NCBI RefSeq assembly: GCF_003369445.1
Contig: NZ_QRCU01000078.1
Location: 62,001 to 126,000, forward strand
DNA: 64,000 nucleotides
Direction: 5' to 3'
Source: Arthrobacter silvisoli
GTDB taxonomy: Bacteria; Actinomycetota; Actinomycetes; Actinomycetales; Micrococcaceae
Each line of letters opens with the position of its first letter. Within the stretch, counting starts at the first letter, position 1. Shown here piece after piece: positions 22,650-30,957 of this stretch. The position numbers and the translations under genes were made by a program. The notes below the pieces were generated by a model. It was not told the origin of the DNA. It saw only the letters and a program-made list of their open reading frames with translations, and did no database searches.

Positions 22650-23523
22650 GTCCACGGTTGACCAGCGGGCAGCTGCGGAACCGGCGGGCCGGGAGCCCTT
22701 CGGTTCCCGGCTGGCCGCCGCCATGGCCGCCCGCGGCCCGCTGTGCGTCGGCATCGATCCGCACCCGGGGCTGCTGGCCGACTGGGGGCTGAACGACGAC
22801 GTCGCCGGCGTGGAACGGTTCTCGCTGACCGTTGTGGAGGCCGTGGCTTCCCTCGCTGCCGCGGTCAAGCCGCAGGTGGCCCTGTACGAGCGCCACGGCT
22901 CCGCCGGCATGGCCGTCCTGGAGCGCACGCTGGCCGCCGCGTCCGCCGCCGGGGTGCTGAGCATTGCCGACGCCAAGCGCGGCGACATCGGCTCCACCAT
23001 GGCTGCCTACGCGGATGCCTGGTTGCGTGACGGTTCGGCCCTCGCCGCCGACTCGGTGACGCTGAGCCCGTACCTGGGCTTCGAGTCGCTGCGCCCGGCC
23101 CTTGACCTGGCCGCAGAGTACGGGCGGGGTGTTTTCGTCCTGGCGCTCACCTCGAATCCCGAGGGCAAGTCGGTACAGCACGTAGGCGGCAGCGAATCCG
23201 TGGCCAAGCGCATCGTGGAAGCGGCTGCCGCCGAGAACCGACGCTATGACGGCGCCTTGGGTTCGGTAGGCCTGGTGGTCGGGGCGACCATCGGCAGCGC
23301 CCTGGCGGACCTTGGCCTTGACCTCAACGCCGTCAACGGGCCGCTTCTGGCGCCTGGTCTGGGCGCCCAGGGGGCCACGGCAGCGGACCTGCGGAGCACG
23401 TTCGGGGCGGCCTATCCGGCCGTCCTCGCAACCTCCAGCCGCGGCATCCTGGCCGCCGGACCCGCCGTGGCGGGCTTGCGTGCGGCTACCGAGGAGACCC
23501 GGGACGGACTGCTCGGCGCCTGA
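22642..23523 (+). CDS. pyrF: Orotidine 5'-phosphate decarboxylase (type 2)
   Basis: PyrF decarboxylates OMP to UMP. The 293-aa length marks the larger subfamily 2 enzyme common in actinobacteria. ATG 22642 overlaps the end of carB by 8 nt. Motifs: the N-terminal GIDPHPGLLADWG, VKPQVALYERHGSAGMAVLE, the catalytic Lys-Asp set SIADAKRGDIGSTMAAYADA, TLSPYLGFESLRP, VLALTSNPEG and the phosphate-binding TSSRGILAAGP. It is the last pyr gene, followed by a strong hairpin. pyrD and pyrE are not in the window. Confidence 0.95.
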
Positions 23524-23566
23524 GCCCCGCCCGGGTGCGGGCCGCCGTCGGGCGCTCCTTGCACAC

Positions 23567-23603
23567 GGAGCCGGTTCCCGCCACCAAGGCGGGCACCGGC
23601 TCC
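23567..23603 (+). terminator. Hairpin terminator after pyrF
   Basis: ggagccggt...cccgcc / ggcggg...accggctcc form a stem of about 15 pairs with a short ACCAA loop, 44 nt after the pyrF stop. The downstream tract is only moderately T-rich (gcgttgctttc). It probably ends the pyr operon before the mihF promoter. Confidence 0.7.
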
Positions 23604-23606
23604 GCG

Positions 23607-23636
23607 TTGCTTTCACGGCGCGGATGCCGGTAGCTT
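23607..23636 (+). promoter_or_regulatory. Candidate mihF promoter
   Basis: TTGCTT (23607-23612) and TAGCTT (23631-23636) are separated by 18 nt, just downstream of the pyrF terminator and about 48 nt upstream of the mihF GTG. The location is appropriate; the -10 is a moderate match. Confidence 0.5.
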
Positions 23637-23689
23637 CGGGGTAGTCCACTGCGCTGCGCGCAAAGTGGTGCACAGAATGGGGAGAACCA

Positions 23690-24016
23690 GTGGCTCTTAA
23701 GGCTTTGTCTGCACAGGAACGTGGCGATGCCCTTGCGAAAGCGGCCAAAGCCAGGGCGCACAGGGCCCAGTACAAGGAGCGCCTCCGGAAAGGCGAGCTA
23801 AGCATCGCCGGGCTGATCAGCCTCGCGGCCGAAGACGAGGCCCTGGCGCGGATGCGGGTGGCCGAGCTGCTGGAAGCCGTACCGGGGATCGGCCCGGTCC
23901 GTGCAGCCGCGATCATGGAACAGATCGGCATCGCGACCTCGCGCCGGCTCCGGGGCCTTGGCGTCCACCAATCCCGGGCGCTGATAGATTTTATGGAAGA
24001 CAAACACGGCGTCTAG
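23690..24016 (+). CDS. mihF: Actinobacterial integration host factor (mIHF/sIHF)
   Basis: mIHF is a small nucleoid-associated DNA-binding protein of actinobacteria, unrelated in fold to E. coli IHF. The 108-aa protein starts at GTG 23690 with GGGGAGAA upstream. N-terminal basic helices (ARAHRAQYKERLRKGELSIA) precede the helix-turn-helix/H2TH-type motif: ARMRVAELLEAVPGIGPVRA followed by AAIMEQIGIATSRRLRGLG. The order mihF-gmk-rpoZ-coaBC-metK is strongly conserved in actinobacteria. The protein is 21 nt upstream of gmk, so they are likely one transcript. Confidence 0.93.
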   Translation: MALKALSAQERGDALAKAAKARAHRAQYKERLRKGELSIAGLISLAAEDEALARMRVAELLEAVPGIGPVRAAAIMEQIGIATSRRLRGLGVHQSRALIDFMEDKHGV

Positions 24017-24037
24017 CGCCTCACCCCGAAGGATCAC

Positions 24038-24610
24038 GTGAGCAAGAAACCGGGACTGACCGTCCTCGCAGGCCCCACCGCCGTCGGTAAGGGAACCGTA
24101 TCCACCTACATCCGCGACAACTACCCGGAAGTCTGGCTGTCGGTATCGGCCACCACCAGGGCCCCGCGTCCGGGGGAGACGGAAGGTGTCCATTACTTCT
24201 TCAAAAGCGCCGACGAGTTCGATTCCCTGATTGCGGACGGTGAGCTCCTCGAATGGGCTGTGGTGCACGGGCGCAACCGCTACGGAACCCTGCGCAGCAC
24301 CGTCGAGGCAGCCATCGCCGAAGGCAAATCCGTGCTGCTTGAGATCGACCTCCAGGGTGCACGCCAGGTCAAGGAGGCCGTGCCGGACGCGAACTTTGTC
24401 TTCCTGGCACCGCCGTCCTGGGAGGAAATGGTGCGCCGGCTGGTCGGACGCGGCACGGAAACCCCCGAGGAACAGCAGCGCCGCCTGGAAACCGCTAAAC
24501 TGGAACTTGCCGCTGAACCGGAGTTCAACCACACCGTCATCAACGATGACGTCCGACGGGCAGCGGACGAGCTTGTTTCACTCATGGGGCTTACCCCGCA
24601 CCAGCGCTAA
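24038..24610 (+). CDS. gmk: Guanylate kinase
   Basis: Gmk phosphorylates GMP to GDP. The 190-aa protein starts at GTG 24038 behind GAAGGA. The P-loop is AGPTAVGKGTV (about residues 11-21); here the usual Ser of GPSGVGKGT is replaced by Thr-Ala. GMP-binding residues are in SATTRAPRPGETEGVHYFF and FDSLIADGELLEWAVVHGRN, and YGTLRSTVEAAIAEGKSVLL carries the core. LLEIDLQGARQVKEAVPDA and the lid GRGTETPEEQQRRLETA complete the fold. rpoZ follows 39 nt downstream with a possible promoter of its own. Confidence 0.96.
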   Translation: MSKKPGLTVLAGPTAVGKGTVSTYIRDNYPEVWLSVSATTRAPRPGETEGVHYFFKSADEFDSLIADGELLEWAVVHGRNRYGTLRSTVEAAIAEGKSVLLEIDLQGARQVKEAVPDANFVFLAPPSWEEMVRRLVGRGTETPEEQQRRLETAKLELAAEPEFNHTVINDDVRRAADELVSLMGLTPHQR

Positions 24611-24632
24611 GCGCCGGGACCTGTCAGCCCGC

Positions 24633-24638
24633 TAGAAT
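24633..24638 (+). promoter_or_regulatory. Candidate internal -10 box before rpoZ (TAGAAT)
   Basis: TAGAAT (five of six to consensus) lies between gmk and rpoZ. It would start transcription near 24645, within the GGAGAATTC Shine-Dalgarno region, giving an rpoZ mRNA with almost no leader. No -35 was identified. Confidence 0.4.
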
Positions 24639-24649
24639 TTGGAGAATTC

Positions 24650-24910
24650 GTGTCCACGAACCTTGAAGGCATCATCAACCCGCCGATCGACTCGCTGCTT
24701 AAGGCCGCCGATTCCAAGTACGGCCTGGTGATCTTCGGCGCCAAGCGTGCACGCCAGATCAACGCGTACTACGCCCAGCTGCACGAGGGCCTCTTCGAAT
24801 ACGTCGGCCCGCTCGTTGACACCAAGCTGAACGAGAAGTCCCTCTCCATCGCCCTGCGCGAGATCAACGAGGGCCTGCTCGTATCCACGCCGATCGAATC
24901 GGCCGAGTAG
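24650..24910 (+). CDS. rpoZ: RNA polymerase omega subunit
   Basis: Omega (86 aa) binds beta-prime and helps assemble core RNA polymerase. GTG 24650 follows GGAGAA. The conserved elements are IINPPIDSLLKAADSKYGLV, the GAKRARQINAYYAQL helix, and the C-terminal KSLSIALREINEGLL segment. The extra stretch between (HEGLFEYVGPLVDTKLNE) is the insertion typical of actinobacterial omega. It is 26 nt upstream of coaBC. Confidence 0.96.
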   Translation: MSTNLEGIINPPIDSLLKAADSKYGLVIFGAKRARQINAYYAQLHEGLFEYVGPLVDTKLNEKSLSIALREINEGLLVSTPIESAE

Positions 24911-24936
24911 GCAGTCTGCCTGTAGACGGGGGCCAC

Positions 24937-26199
24937 GTGCGCATCATCCTCGGAGTCGGGGGAGGGATCGCAGCCTACAAGGTTGCATCTCTCCTCCGGC
25001 TTTTTACTGAAGCCGGACACGACGTCACGGTCATCCCCACCGAAGCGGCCACCCGCTTCGTCGGGACGGCCACCTGGGAGGCGCTCTCCGGCAAGCCCGT
25101 GAGCAACAGCGTGTTCGACGACGTCGAGAAGGTCAACCACGTCCGGCTCGGCCACGAGGCGGACCTCATCGTGGTGGCCCCCGCGACGGCGGACCTGCTC
25201 GCCAAGGCGGCCACCGGCCAGGCCGGCGACCTGCTCACCAACACGCTCCTCATGGCGCACGGTCCGGTGCTGTTCGCCCCCGCGATGCACAGCGAAATGT
25301 GGCAGCACCCGGCCACCCGGGCCAACGTGGAAACCCTGCGCAGCCGCGGCGCCACCGTGCTGGAACCCGCTGTCGGGCGCCTGACCGGTGCCGACTCAGG
25401 CCCCGGCCGGCTGCCGGAACCCGAAGTGATTTTCGACGCCGCACTGGCCCTCGCAGGCGCTGCTGCGGTCCCGTCGGCAGGCAACGCACCCGGGCCCCTC
25501 GCCGGACGCACCGTCACCATCACCGCCGGCGGCACCCGCGAAGCCCTCGATCCCGTGCGTTTCCTCGGAAACCGTTCCTCCGGCAAACAAGGCGCTGCCT
25601 TGGCCCAGGCCGCTCTCGACGCGGGAGCCCGGGTACGCTTCCTGGCCGCCCACATGGACGTCGAACCGCCGTCGGGCGTGGAACTGGTCCGCGTCGAATC
25701 GGCACTCGAACTGCGGGAGGCCGCGCTGGCCGCCGCACCGGAATCCGACGTCGTGATCATGGCCGCGGCGGTCGCCGACTTCCGGCCCGCCGAGGTGTCC
25801 GACACCAAGATCAAGAAGAAGGACGACCAGGACGCGCCGCTGCTCCGCCTGGTGCGGAACCCCGACATCCTCCGCGAACTCGTCGAACAGCGCGGCAGCG
25901 CCGCCGTCGGCGGCAAGCACAGCAGCCAGCTCATCGTCGGTTTCGCCGCGGAGACGGGCGACGCCGATGGCGACGTCCTGGAACACGCCCGCGCCAAGCT
26001 CGCCCGCAAGGGCTGCGACCTGCTGGTGGTGAACCACGTCGGCATCGGCCGGGTCTTCGGCCAGGACGAGACGTCCGTGGTGATCCTCTCAGGGCACGGC
26101 GCCGGACCGCAGTCGGCCGCCGGGTCCAAGGCCGACGTCGCCGCCGCCGTCATCGACCGGATCGGCGCCGAGCTCGAGCGAGTATCGCCCGCCGGCTGA
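24937..26199 (+). CDS. coaBC: Bifunctional phosphopantothenoylcysteine decarboxylase / phosphopantothenate-cysteine ligase
   Basis: CoaBC (Dfp) performs two steps of CoA synthesis. The 420-aa protein starts at GTG 24937 behind a GGGGG run. The N-terminal FMN-dependent CoaC domain begins ILGVGGGIAAYKVASLLRL, with the active His in VNHVRLGHEADLIVVAPATA and the PAMHSEMWQHPATR motif. The C-terminal CoaB domain starts near residue 190 with TVTITAGGTREALDPVRFLG, NRSSGKQGAALAQAAL and VIMAAAVADFRPAEVS; DTKIKKKD supplies the CTP-site lysines. Its neighbours rpoZ and metK are the standard actinobacterial context. Confidence 0.97.
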   Translation: MRIILGVGGGIAAYKVASLLRLFTEAGHDVTVIPTEAATRFVGTATWEALSGKPVSNSVFDDVEKVNHVRLGHEADLIVVAPATADLLAKAATGQAGDLLTNTLLMAHGPVLFAPAMHSEMWQHPATRANVETLRSRGATVLEPAVGRLTGADSGPGRLPEPEVIFDAALALAGAAAVPSAGNAPGPLAGRTVTITAGGTREALDPVRFLGNRSSGKQGAALAQAALDAGARVRFLAAHMDVEPPSGVELVRVESALELREAALAAAPESDVVIMAAAVADFRPAEVSDTKIKKKDDQDAPLLRLVRNPDILRELVEQRGSAAVGGKHSSQLIVGFAAETGDADGDVLEHARAKLARKGCDLLVVNHVGIGRVFGQDETSVVILSGHGAGPQSAAGSKADVAAAVIDRIGAELERVSPAG

Positions 26200-26262
26200 C
26201 GCCGCTCCGGCCGCATCCTTAGCACGGGGACACACGGCACCGGCCGTTTTCCCTCAACCAAG

Positions 26263-26268
26263 TAAGGT
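26263..26268 (+). promoter_or_regulatory. Candidate -10 box for metK (TAAGGT), leaderless
   Basis: TAAGGT is followed by six bases and then the metK GTG at 26275, the spacing expected if transcription begins at the start codon itself. No Shine-Dalgarno is visible upstream of metK. This suggests a leaderless transcript; a -35 was not identified. Confidence 0.5.
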
Positions 26269-26274
26269 AGTCAC

Positions 26275-27501
26275 GTGACTTTACCCCTGCACCACGCCCA
26301 CGGAAATCCGTCCAAGCTCCGGCTCTTCACCTCAGAGTCAGTCACTGAAGGACACCCGGACAAGATCTGCGACCAGATCAGCGACGCGATCCTCGACGCC
26401 CTCCTGGCCGCCGACCCGGAATCGCGCGTCGCGGTGGAAACCATGGCCACCACGGGCCTGGTGCATGTTGCCGGCGAAGTCACCACCGACGCCTACGTCG
26501 AGATCCCGCAGATCGTCCGCGAGACCATCCTGGGCATCGGCTACGATTCCTCGGCCAACGGCTTCGACGGCGCCCGCTGCGGCGTGTCCGTCTCGATCGG
26601 TCAGCAGTCCAACGACATCGCCGGCGGCGTGTTCAACTCGCTTGAGGCCCGTGAGGGCCGCCAGGAGGACGACTACGACCTCCAGGGCGCCGGCGACCAA
26701 GGCATCATGTTCGGCTACGCCAGCGATGAGACCCCGTCCTACATGCCCACGCCGATCTGGCTGGCCCACCGCCTCTCCGAGCGGCTCACTGACGTCCGCA
26801 AGAGCGGCGAACTGGCGTACCTGCGCCCGGACGGCAAGACCCAGGTGACCGTGGGGTACGACGGGGACCGTCCCGTGTCGGTCGAAACCGTGGTCATCTC
26901 CAGCCAGCACGCCGAGGGAACCCCTTTGGATCGGCTGCGCGCCGACCTGGCCGCGCACGTGATCGACCCCGTCCTGGCCGTGTCCAACCTGGATATCTCC
27001 CATGTGGCCAACATCCTGAACCCTGCAGGGGCGTTCGTCATCGGCGGACCGGTGGGCGACGCCGGGCTGACCGGCCGCAAGATCATCGTGGACACCTACG
27101 GAGGCTTTGCACGTCACGGCGGCGGCGCCTTCTCAGGCAAGGACCCGTCGAAGGTGGACCGTTCGGCGGCGTACGCCATGCGCTGGGTCGCGAAGAACGT
27201 CGTGGCCGCTGGACTGGCCAAGCGCGCCGAGATCCAGATCGCCTACGCCATCGGCCAGGCCCGTCCGGTGGGCACCTACGTGGAAACCTTCGGCACGGAA
27301 ACCGTAGACCCCGCCAAGATCAGCGAAGCCATCGCCGAGATCTTCGACCTCCGTCCCCGTGCCATCATCGATGCCCTCGACCTGAAGCGTCCGATCTATA
27401 CCAAGACCGCCGCCCACGGCCACTTCGGCAGGGACGAGCCGGACTTCACCTGGGAACGCCTGGACCGCGTGGCGGAGCTGAAGGAATTCTTCAACGCCTG
27501 A
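26275..27501 (+). CDS. metK: S-adenosylmethionine synthase
   Basis: MetK makes SAM from methionine and ATP. The 408-aa protein starts at GTG 26275. Signature motifs: RLFTSESVTEGHPDKICDQI, GAGDQGIMFGYASDE (hexapeptide GAGDQG), and the phosphate-binding region GGGAFSGKDPSKVDRSAAYA. GHFGR occurs near the C-terminus. Metal and K+ sites lie in the EVTTDAYVEIPQIVRETI region. It sits 75 nt after coaBC with no recognisable SAM riboswitch in the gap. priA follows. Confidence 0.98.
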   Translation: MTLPLHHAHGNPSKLRLFTSESVTEGHPDKICDQISDAILDALLAADPESRVAVETMATTGLVHVAGEVTTDAYVEIPQIVRETILGIGYDSSANGFDGARCGVSVSIGQQSNDIAGGVFNSLEAREGRQEDDYDLQGAGDQGIMFGYASDETPSYMPTPIWLAHRLSERLTDVRKSGELAYLRPDGKTQVTVGYDGDRPVSVETVVISSQHAEGTPLDRLRADLAAHVIDPVLAVSNLDISHVANILNPAGAFVIGGPVGDAGLTGRKIIVDTYGGFARHGGGAFSGKDPSKVDRSAAYAMRWVAKNVVAAGLAKRAEIQIAYAIGQARPVGTYVETFGTETVDPAKISEAIAEIFDLRPRAIIDALDLKRPIYTKTAAHGHFGRDEPDFTWERLDRVAELKEFFNA

Positions 27502-27540
27502 TCCGCACCGCCGGCGACGCCGCGCTGAAATTGTCAGTGC

Positions 27541-27572
27541 CCCTTGCTTTGCTGGTGCCAGCAAAGCAAGGG
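27541..27572. repeat. Perfect 15-bp inverted repeat between metK and priA
   Basis: cccttgctttgctgg and its exact reverse complement are separated only by TG. It starts 40 nt after the metK stop. As RNA it would fold into a 15-bp stem with a tight loop, but no T-run follows, so it is not a standard intrinsic terminator. It could be a terminator without a U-tract, a dispersed palindromic repeat, or an operator. Confidence 0.85.
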
Positions 27573-27602
27573 CCGGAGCCGGATGACAGGGGGGTGACCA
27601 CG

Positions 27603-29816
27603 ATGGGCGAGGACGGATTGTTCCCGCTGGCGGAGGGCACGTCTGTGGCGACCCCCCCTGCCATGGCGTCAGCACGCCAGCCTTCCCTACTGCAGGGATT
27701 CCCTGCTCAAGCCACCGCGGGCGGCCCCGAGCCCGCTGCGGTGGATCCCGTGGCCGCGGTGCTGATCGAATCGCCGCTGCCGCACCTGGACCGGCCCTTC
27801 GATTACAGTGTGCCGGCCAAGTTGGCGGATTCCGCGCTGCCCGGCGTCCGCGTCAAGGTGCGCTTCAACGGCCAGGAACTGAGCGGATACATCCTCGAGC
27901 GAAAGGCGGGCGCCCCGGGCGGCCCGGCGCTCGTGCCCCTGCTCAAGGTCGTGTCCGCTGTCCCGGTGCTCGGACCGTCCCTGCTGGCCTTGGCGTCGGC
28001 GGTCGCCGCACGGTACGCCGGAACACTCAGCGATGTGCTGCGCACCGCTATCCCGCCCCGCGTTGCCGGCCTTGAGAAGGGCTACCTCGCCGGCGACGAG
28101 CTCTTCGACCCTGCCTCGACGACGGCCAGCGGGACGGCGGCCAGCGGGACGGCAGGCAGCGCCGCGGCAGAGCCAGTGGCGGACGGTCCCGACTCAGGCG
28201 GCCCGGAGGCCCCTGTCATCCGGCGCGATACTGCGGGAGGCTGGGCCTCCTACGGCAACGGCACCGCCTTCCTCCAGCACCTCGCGGCCGGCGGATCCCC
28301 GCGCGCCGTCCTCACCGCTGTGCAGGGCTACGGCCCGGACGGCTGGCCTCGACTGATCGCGGCCGCCGTCGCCGCGGTACGGTCCTCCGGCCGGGGCGCC
28401 GTCGTCGTCGTTCCGGACCAGCGTGATCTTGACCGCATGGAACAGGCCCTCCTGGAGGTCCTCCCGGCCGCAGACGTCGCACGGCTCACTGCGGACGACG
28501 GCCAGACGCCCCGCTACCGGAGCTACCTGAGGCTGCTCCGAGGCGACGCCGGGGTGGCGGTCGGCACCCGTTCGGCGGCCTATGCACCCGTTCAGGCTCT
28601 CGGCCTGGTGGTGTGCTGGGACGACGGCGACGACCTCCACATCGACCAGCGCGCACCCTATGCCCACAGCCGCGAAGTCCTGCTCCTGCGCAGCGAGCAG
28701 GAATCGGCGGCCTGCCTCATGGCCGCGCACAGCAGGAGCACCGAACTGCAGCGCCTGGCCGGCACCGGCTGGGCCGTGGCGGTCGAAGCTCCGCGGCCGG
28801 TGGTGCGCAGCAGGAGCCCGCGGGTCCTGAACACCGCGGACAGTTTCGAGCAGGAGCGGGACCCCTTGGCCCGCATCGCCAGGCTGCCCGGGGCGGCGTG
28901 GCGTGCCGCGAAGGAAGGGCTGGAACGCGGACCGGTGCTCGTGCAGGTGGCCCGCGCCGGGTACGCCCCGTCGCTGGTGTGCGAGGACTGCAGGGAACCG
29001 GCGCGCTGCACCAACTGCCAGGGACCCCTCGCCATCACGGGGCCCTCCTCGCCGCCGCAATGCCGCTGGTGCTCCACCCCCGCTCCCGAATGGCACTGCC
29101 GGCACTGCGGCGGCAGGCGCCTGCGGCGTGGAGCTGCCGGGGTGCTGCGCACTGCCGAGGAACTCGGCCGTGCTTTTCCGGGGAAGGCAGTCATTACATC
29201 GTCGGGCGACCAAGTGAGGGCCCGGGTCGGAACCTCCCCGGCCCTCGTGGTTGCCACGATCGGCGCCGAGCCCGTGGCCGATGCCGGCTACGCGGCAGCG
29301 CTGCTCCTGGACGGAGACTCATTGCTGCGGCGCGAGAACTTGCGGGCCGGCGAGGACACTGTGCGGCGCTGGTTCAACGCGGCGGCCCTGGTCCGACCCG
29401 CGTCGGAGGGTGGACTCGTGGTGGTCACGGCGGACGACAGCACGGCCACGGGTGCCTTGCTGCGCTGGGATCCCGCCGGCTTCGCCGCCCGGGAGCTGGA
29501 CCTGCGGCAGGAACTGAAGCTGCCGCCTGCGGTGCGTGTCGCCTCCGTGACCGGGCCGCGCGCCGACGTCGTGCACTTCACCGATGCCCTCGGACGCTCC
29601 CTGGAGCTGCGCGCCGTTGGACCGTCCCCCCTCTCGGTGTCGGCCGCCCGCCAGGGCAGCCAGGCCGGGGAGGGCGAGGTGCGCACCCTGCTGTTCATTC
29701 CCTATGGGCAGGCGGCGCAGGCCACCAAGGAGATGCGCGCCGTCAAGGCAGCGAGTGCGGCGAAGCGGACCGCGGGTCCCGTGCAGCTCAGGCTCGACGG
29801 CGTGGACGTGCTTTAG
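27603..29816 (+). CDS. priA: Primosomal protein N' (PriA), actinobacterial form lacking ATPase motifs
   Basis: PriA restarts replication at abandoned forks. The 737-aa protein most likely starts at ATG 27603, 9 nt after an AGGGGGG run; earlier in-frame TTG and GTG codons would read through the palindrome. The N-terminal DNA-binding domain is clear (VAAVLIESPLPHLDRPFDYS; VRVKVRFNGQELSGYILERK), and so are the eight zinc cysteines in CEDC, CTNC, CRWC and CRHC near residues 460-505. The Walker A loop GVTGSGKTE is replaced by VQGYGPDGW and the DEEH box by WDDGDDLH, so helicase activity is unlikely, as is known for actinobacterial PriA. def and fmt, its usual neighbours, do not follow here. Confidence 0.92.
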   Translation: MGEDGLFPLAEGTSVATPPAMASARQPSLLQGFPAQATAGGPEPAAVDPVAAVLIESPLPHLDRPFDYSVPAKLADSALPGVRVKVRFNGQELSGYILERKAGAPGGPALVPLLKVVSAVPVLGPSLLALASAVAARYAGTLSDVLRTAIPPRVAGLEKGYLAGDELFDPASTTASGTAASGTAGSAAAEPVADGPDSGGPEAPVIRRDTAGGWASYGNGTAFLQHLAAGGSPRAVLTAVQGYGPDGWPRLIAAAVAAVRSSGRGAVVVVPDQRDLDRMEQALLEVLPAADVARLTADDGQTPRYRSYLRLLRGDAGVAVGTRSAAYAPVQALGLVVCWDDGDDLHIDQRAPYAHSREVLLLRSEQESAACLMAAHSRSTELQRLAGTGWAVAVEAPRPVVRSRSPRVLNTADSFEQERDPLARIARLPGAAWRAAKEGLERGPVLVQVARAGYAPSLVCEDCREPARCTNCQGPLAITGPSSPPQCRWCSTPAPEWHCRHCGGRRLRRGAAGVLRTAEELGRAFPGKAVITSSGDQVRARVGTSPALVVATIGAEPVADAGYAAALLLDGDSLLRRENLRAGEDTVRRWFNAAALVRPASEGGLVVVTADDSTATGALLRWDPAGFAARELDLRQELKLPPAVRVASVTGPRADVVHFTDALGRSLELRAVGPSPLSVSAARQGSQAGEGEVRTLLFIPYGQAAQATKEMRAVKAASAAKRTAGPVQLRLDGVDVL

Positions 29817-29871
29817 GCGAGGTGGCGGCTGGCCGAAGCGTTCAGGGCCGCTGTGGTCGGCACGGTTTCCG

Positions 29872-30957
29872 TCAGCGCCGTTTCCGGCCCCGCAGGGCCA
29901 CGACTTCTTCCGCCACCGCGAGCAGCTGCCGGGCCGAATCCTCCCAGCTGAAGTCTGCAGCCCGCTCCACCGAACGGCGGGATCGCTTCTGCCAGAACTG
30001 CCCGTCCTGCAGTTCCTGCACCGCGGACGTGAACGCGGCGGGCGAGTCCGGGTCCACATAGCTGGCGGCGTCGGCTCCCACCTCCCGGAAGATCGGGATG
30101 TCGCTGGCGATCACGGGGGTGCCCAAGGCCATGGCCTCGACCAGGGGAAGCCCGTAGCCCTCGGCGCGGGACAGACTCACCAGGGCGGTCGCCTTGGCCA
30201 GCAGGGCGCTGTACTCCTCGTCCGTCACGCCATTGTGGAAGCGGACGTCCGCGCCGGCGGGCACCAGGGCCTCCAGCTCGGCCCGGCGCTGCGGGGTGAT
30301 ACGGCTGAGCAGGTGCAGGGTGAACCCGGGCAGGCCGGCCATGCCGCGGATCATGGTTTCCACGTTCTTGTACGGCATGAACGAGCCCATGTAGAGCAGG
30401 GACTTGTCGGCGCCGCCCTCGGGGTTCCGTGGCTGCTGTCCCGGCTGCGGTGCGTTCCCGACGATCCGCACCGGCCGCCTCGTCAGGCGGTACTTGGCGA
30501 TGAGGGCTTCGGTGGTGTGGCTGATGGTGGCCACGACGTCGGCCCTGTTCAGCAGGAGCCGCTGCGGCCAGAAGGCCTTGTGGTAAAGCCGCCACAGCAG
30601 CCGCACGGGCGCGGGCAGGAAGCCCGGTGGGGCGGGGTGCTCATAGTAGATGAGGTCGTGCAGGGTCAGGACGAGGCCGTATTTGCGGCCCAGGGTACCC
30701 ATGGTCTGCATGGGGCAGACCACTACGTCGGCGCCGAGCTTATTGACCTCCCGGGCCACGAAGAGTTCCAGCGGCGAGAGCGGGCTGTTGACGAGCGCAT
30801 GGGGCACGTCCGGCAGCAGGGCGAGCTGGCGCGTGTCGCTGATCAGCATCGTCACGTCGGCGATCTTCGCGGTGGCTGCGATGAGGCTTGAGCCGTAGCG
30901 GCTGATCCCGTCGTGGTGGTCGGTCCGGGTAAAACGGGCGTCGATGACGATTTTCAC
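29872..30957 (-). CDS. Family 4-type glycosyltransferase
   Basis: This 361-aa GT-B protein starts MKIVIDARFTRTDHHDGISR. The N-terminal domain has VLTLHDLIYYEHPAPPGF and ADVVATISHTTEALIAKY, found in GT4 mannosyl- and glucosyltransferases. The C-terminal nucleotide-sugar domain has YMGSFMPYKNVETMIRGMAG, ADVRFHNGVTDEEYSALLAK and the family signature SRAEGYGLPLVEAMALGTPV with the conserved Glu, then IASDIPIFREV. The sugar donor and acceptor cannot be predicted. Cytoplasmic, membrane-associated activity is likely. It overlaps the upstream alpha/beta hydrolase by 4 nt (ATGA), so the two are coupled. Convergent with priA, 55 nt apart. Confidence 0.88.
   Translation of the reverse strand: MKIVIDARFTRTDHHDGISRYGSSLIAATAKIADVTMLISDTRQLALLPDVPHALVNSPLSPLELFVAREVNKLGADVVVCPMQTMGTLGRKYGLVLTLHDLIYYEHPAPPGFLPAPVRLLWRLYHKAFWPQRLLLNRADVVATISHTTEALIAKYRLTRRPVRIVGNAPQPGQQPRNPEGGADKSLLYMGSFMPYKNVETMIRGMAGLPGFTLHLLSRITPQRRAELEALVPAGADVRFHNGVTDEEYSALLAKATALVSLSRAEGYGLPLVEAMALGTPVIASDIPIFREVGADAASYVDPDSPAAFTSAVQELQDGQFWQKRSRRSVERAADFSWEDSARQLLAVAEEVVALRGRKRR

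Noticed and set aside
26200..26274. SAM riboswitch before metK
   Set aside because: The 75-nt gap has no candidate fold and the likely transcript starts at the metK start codon.
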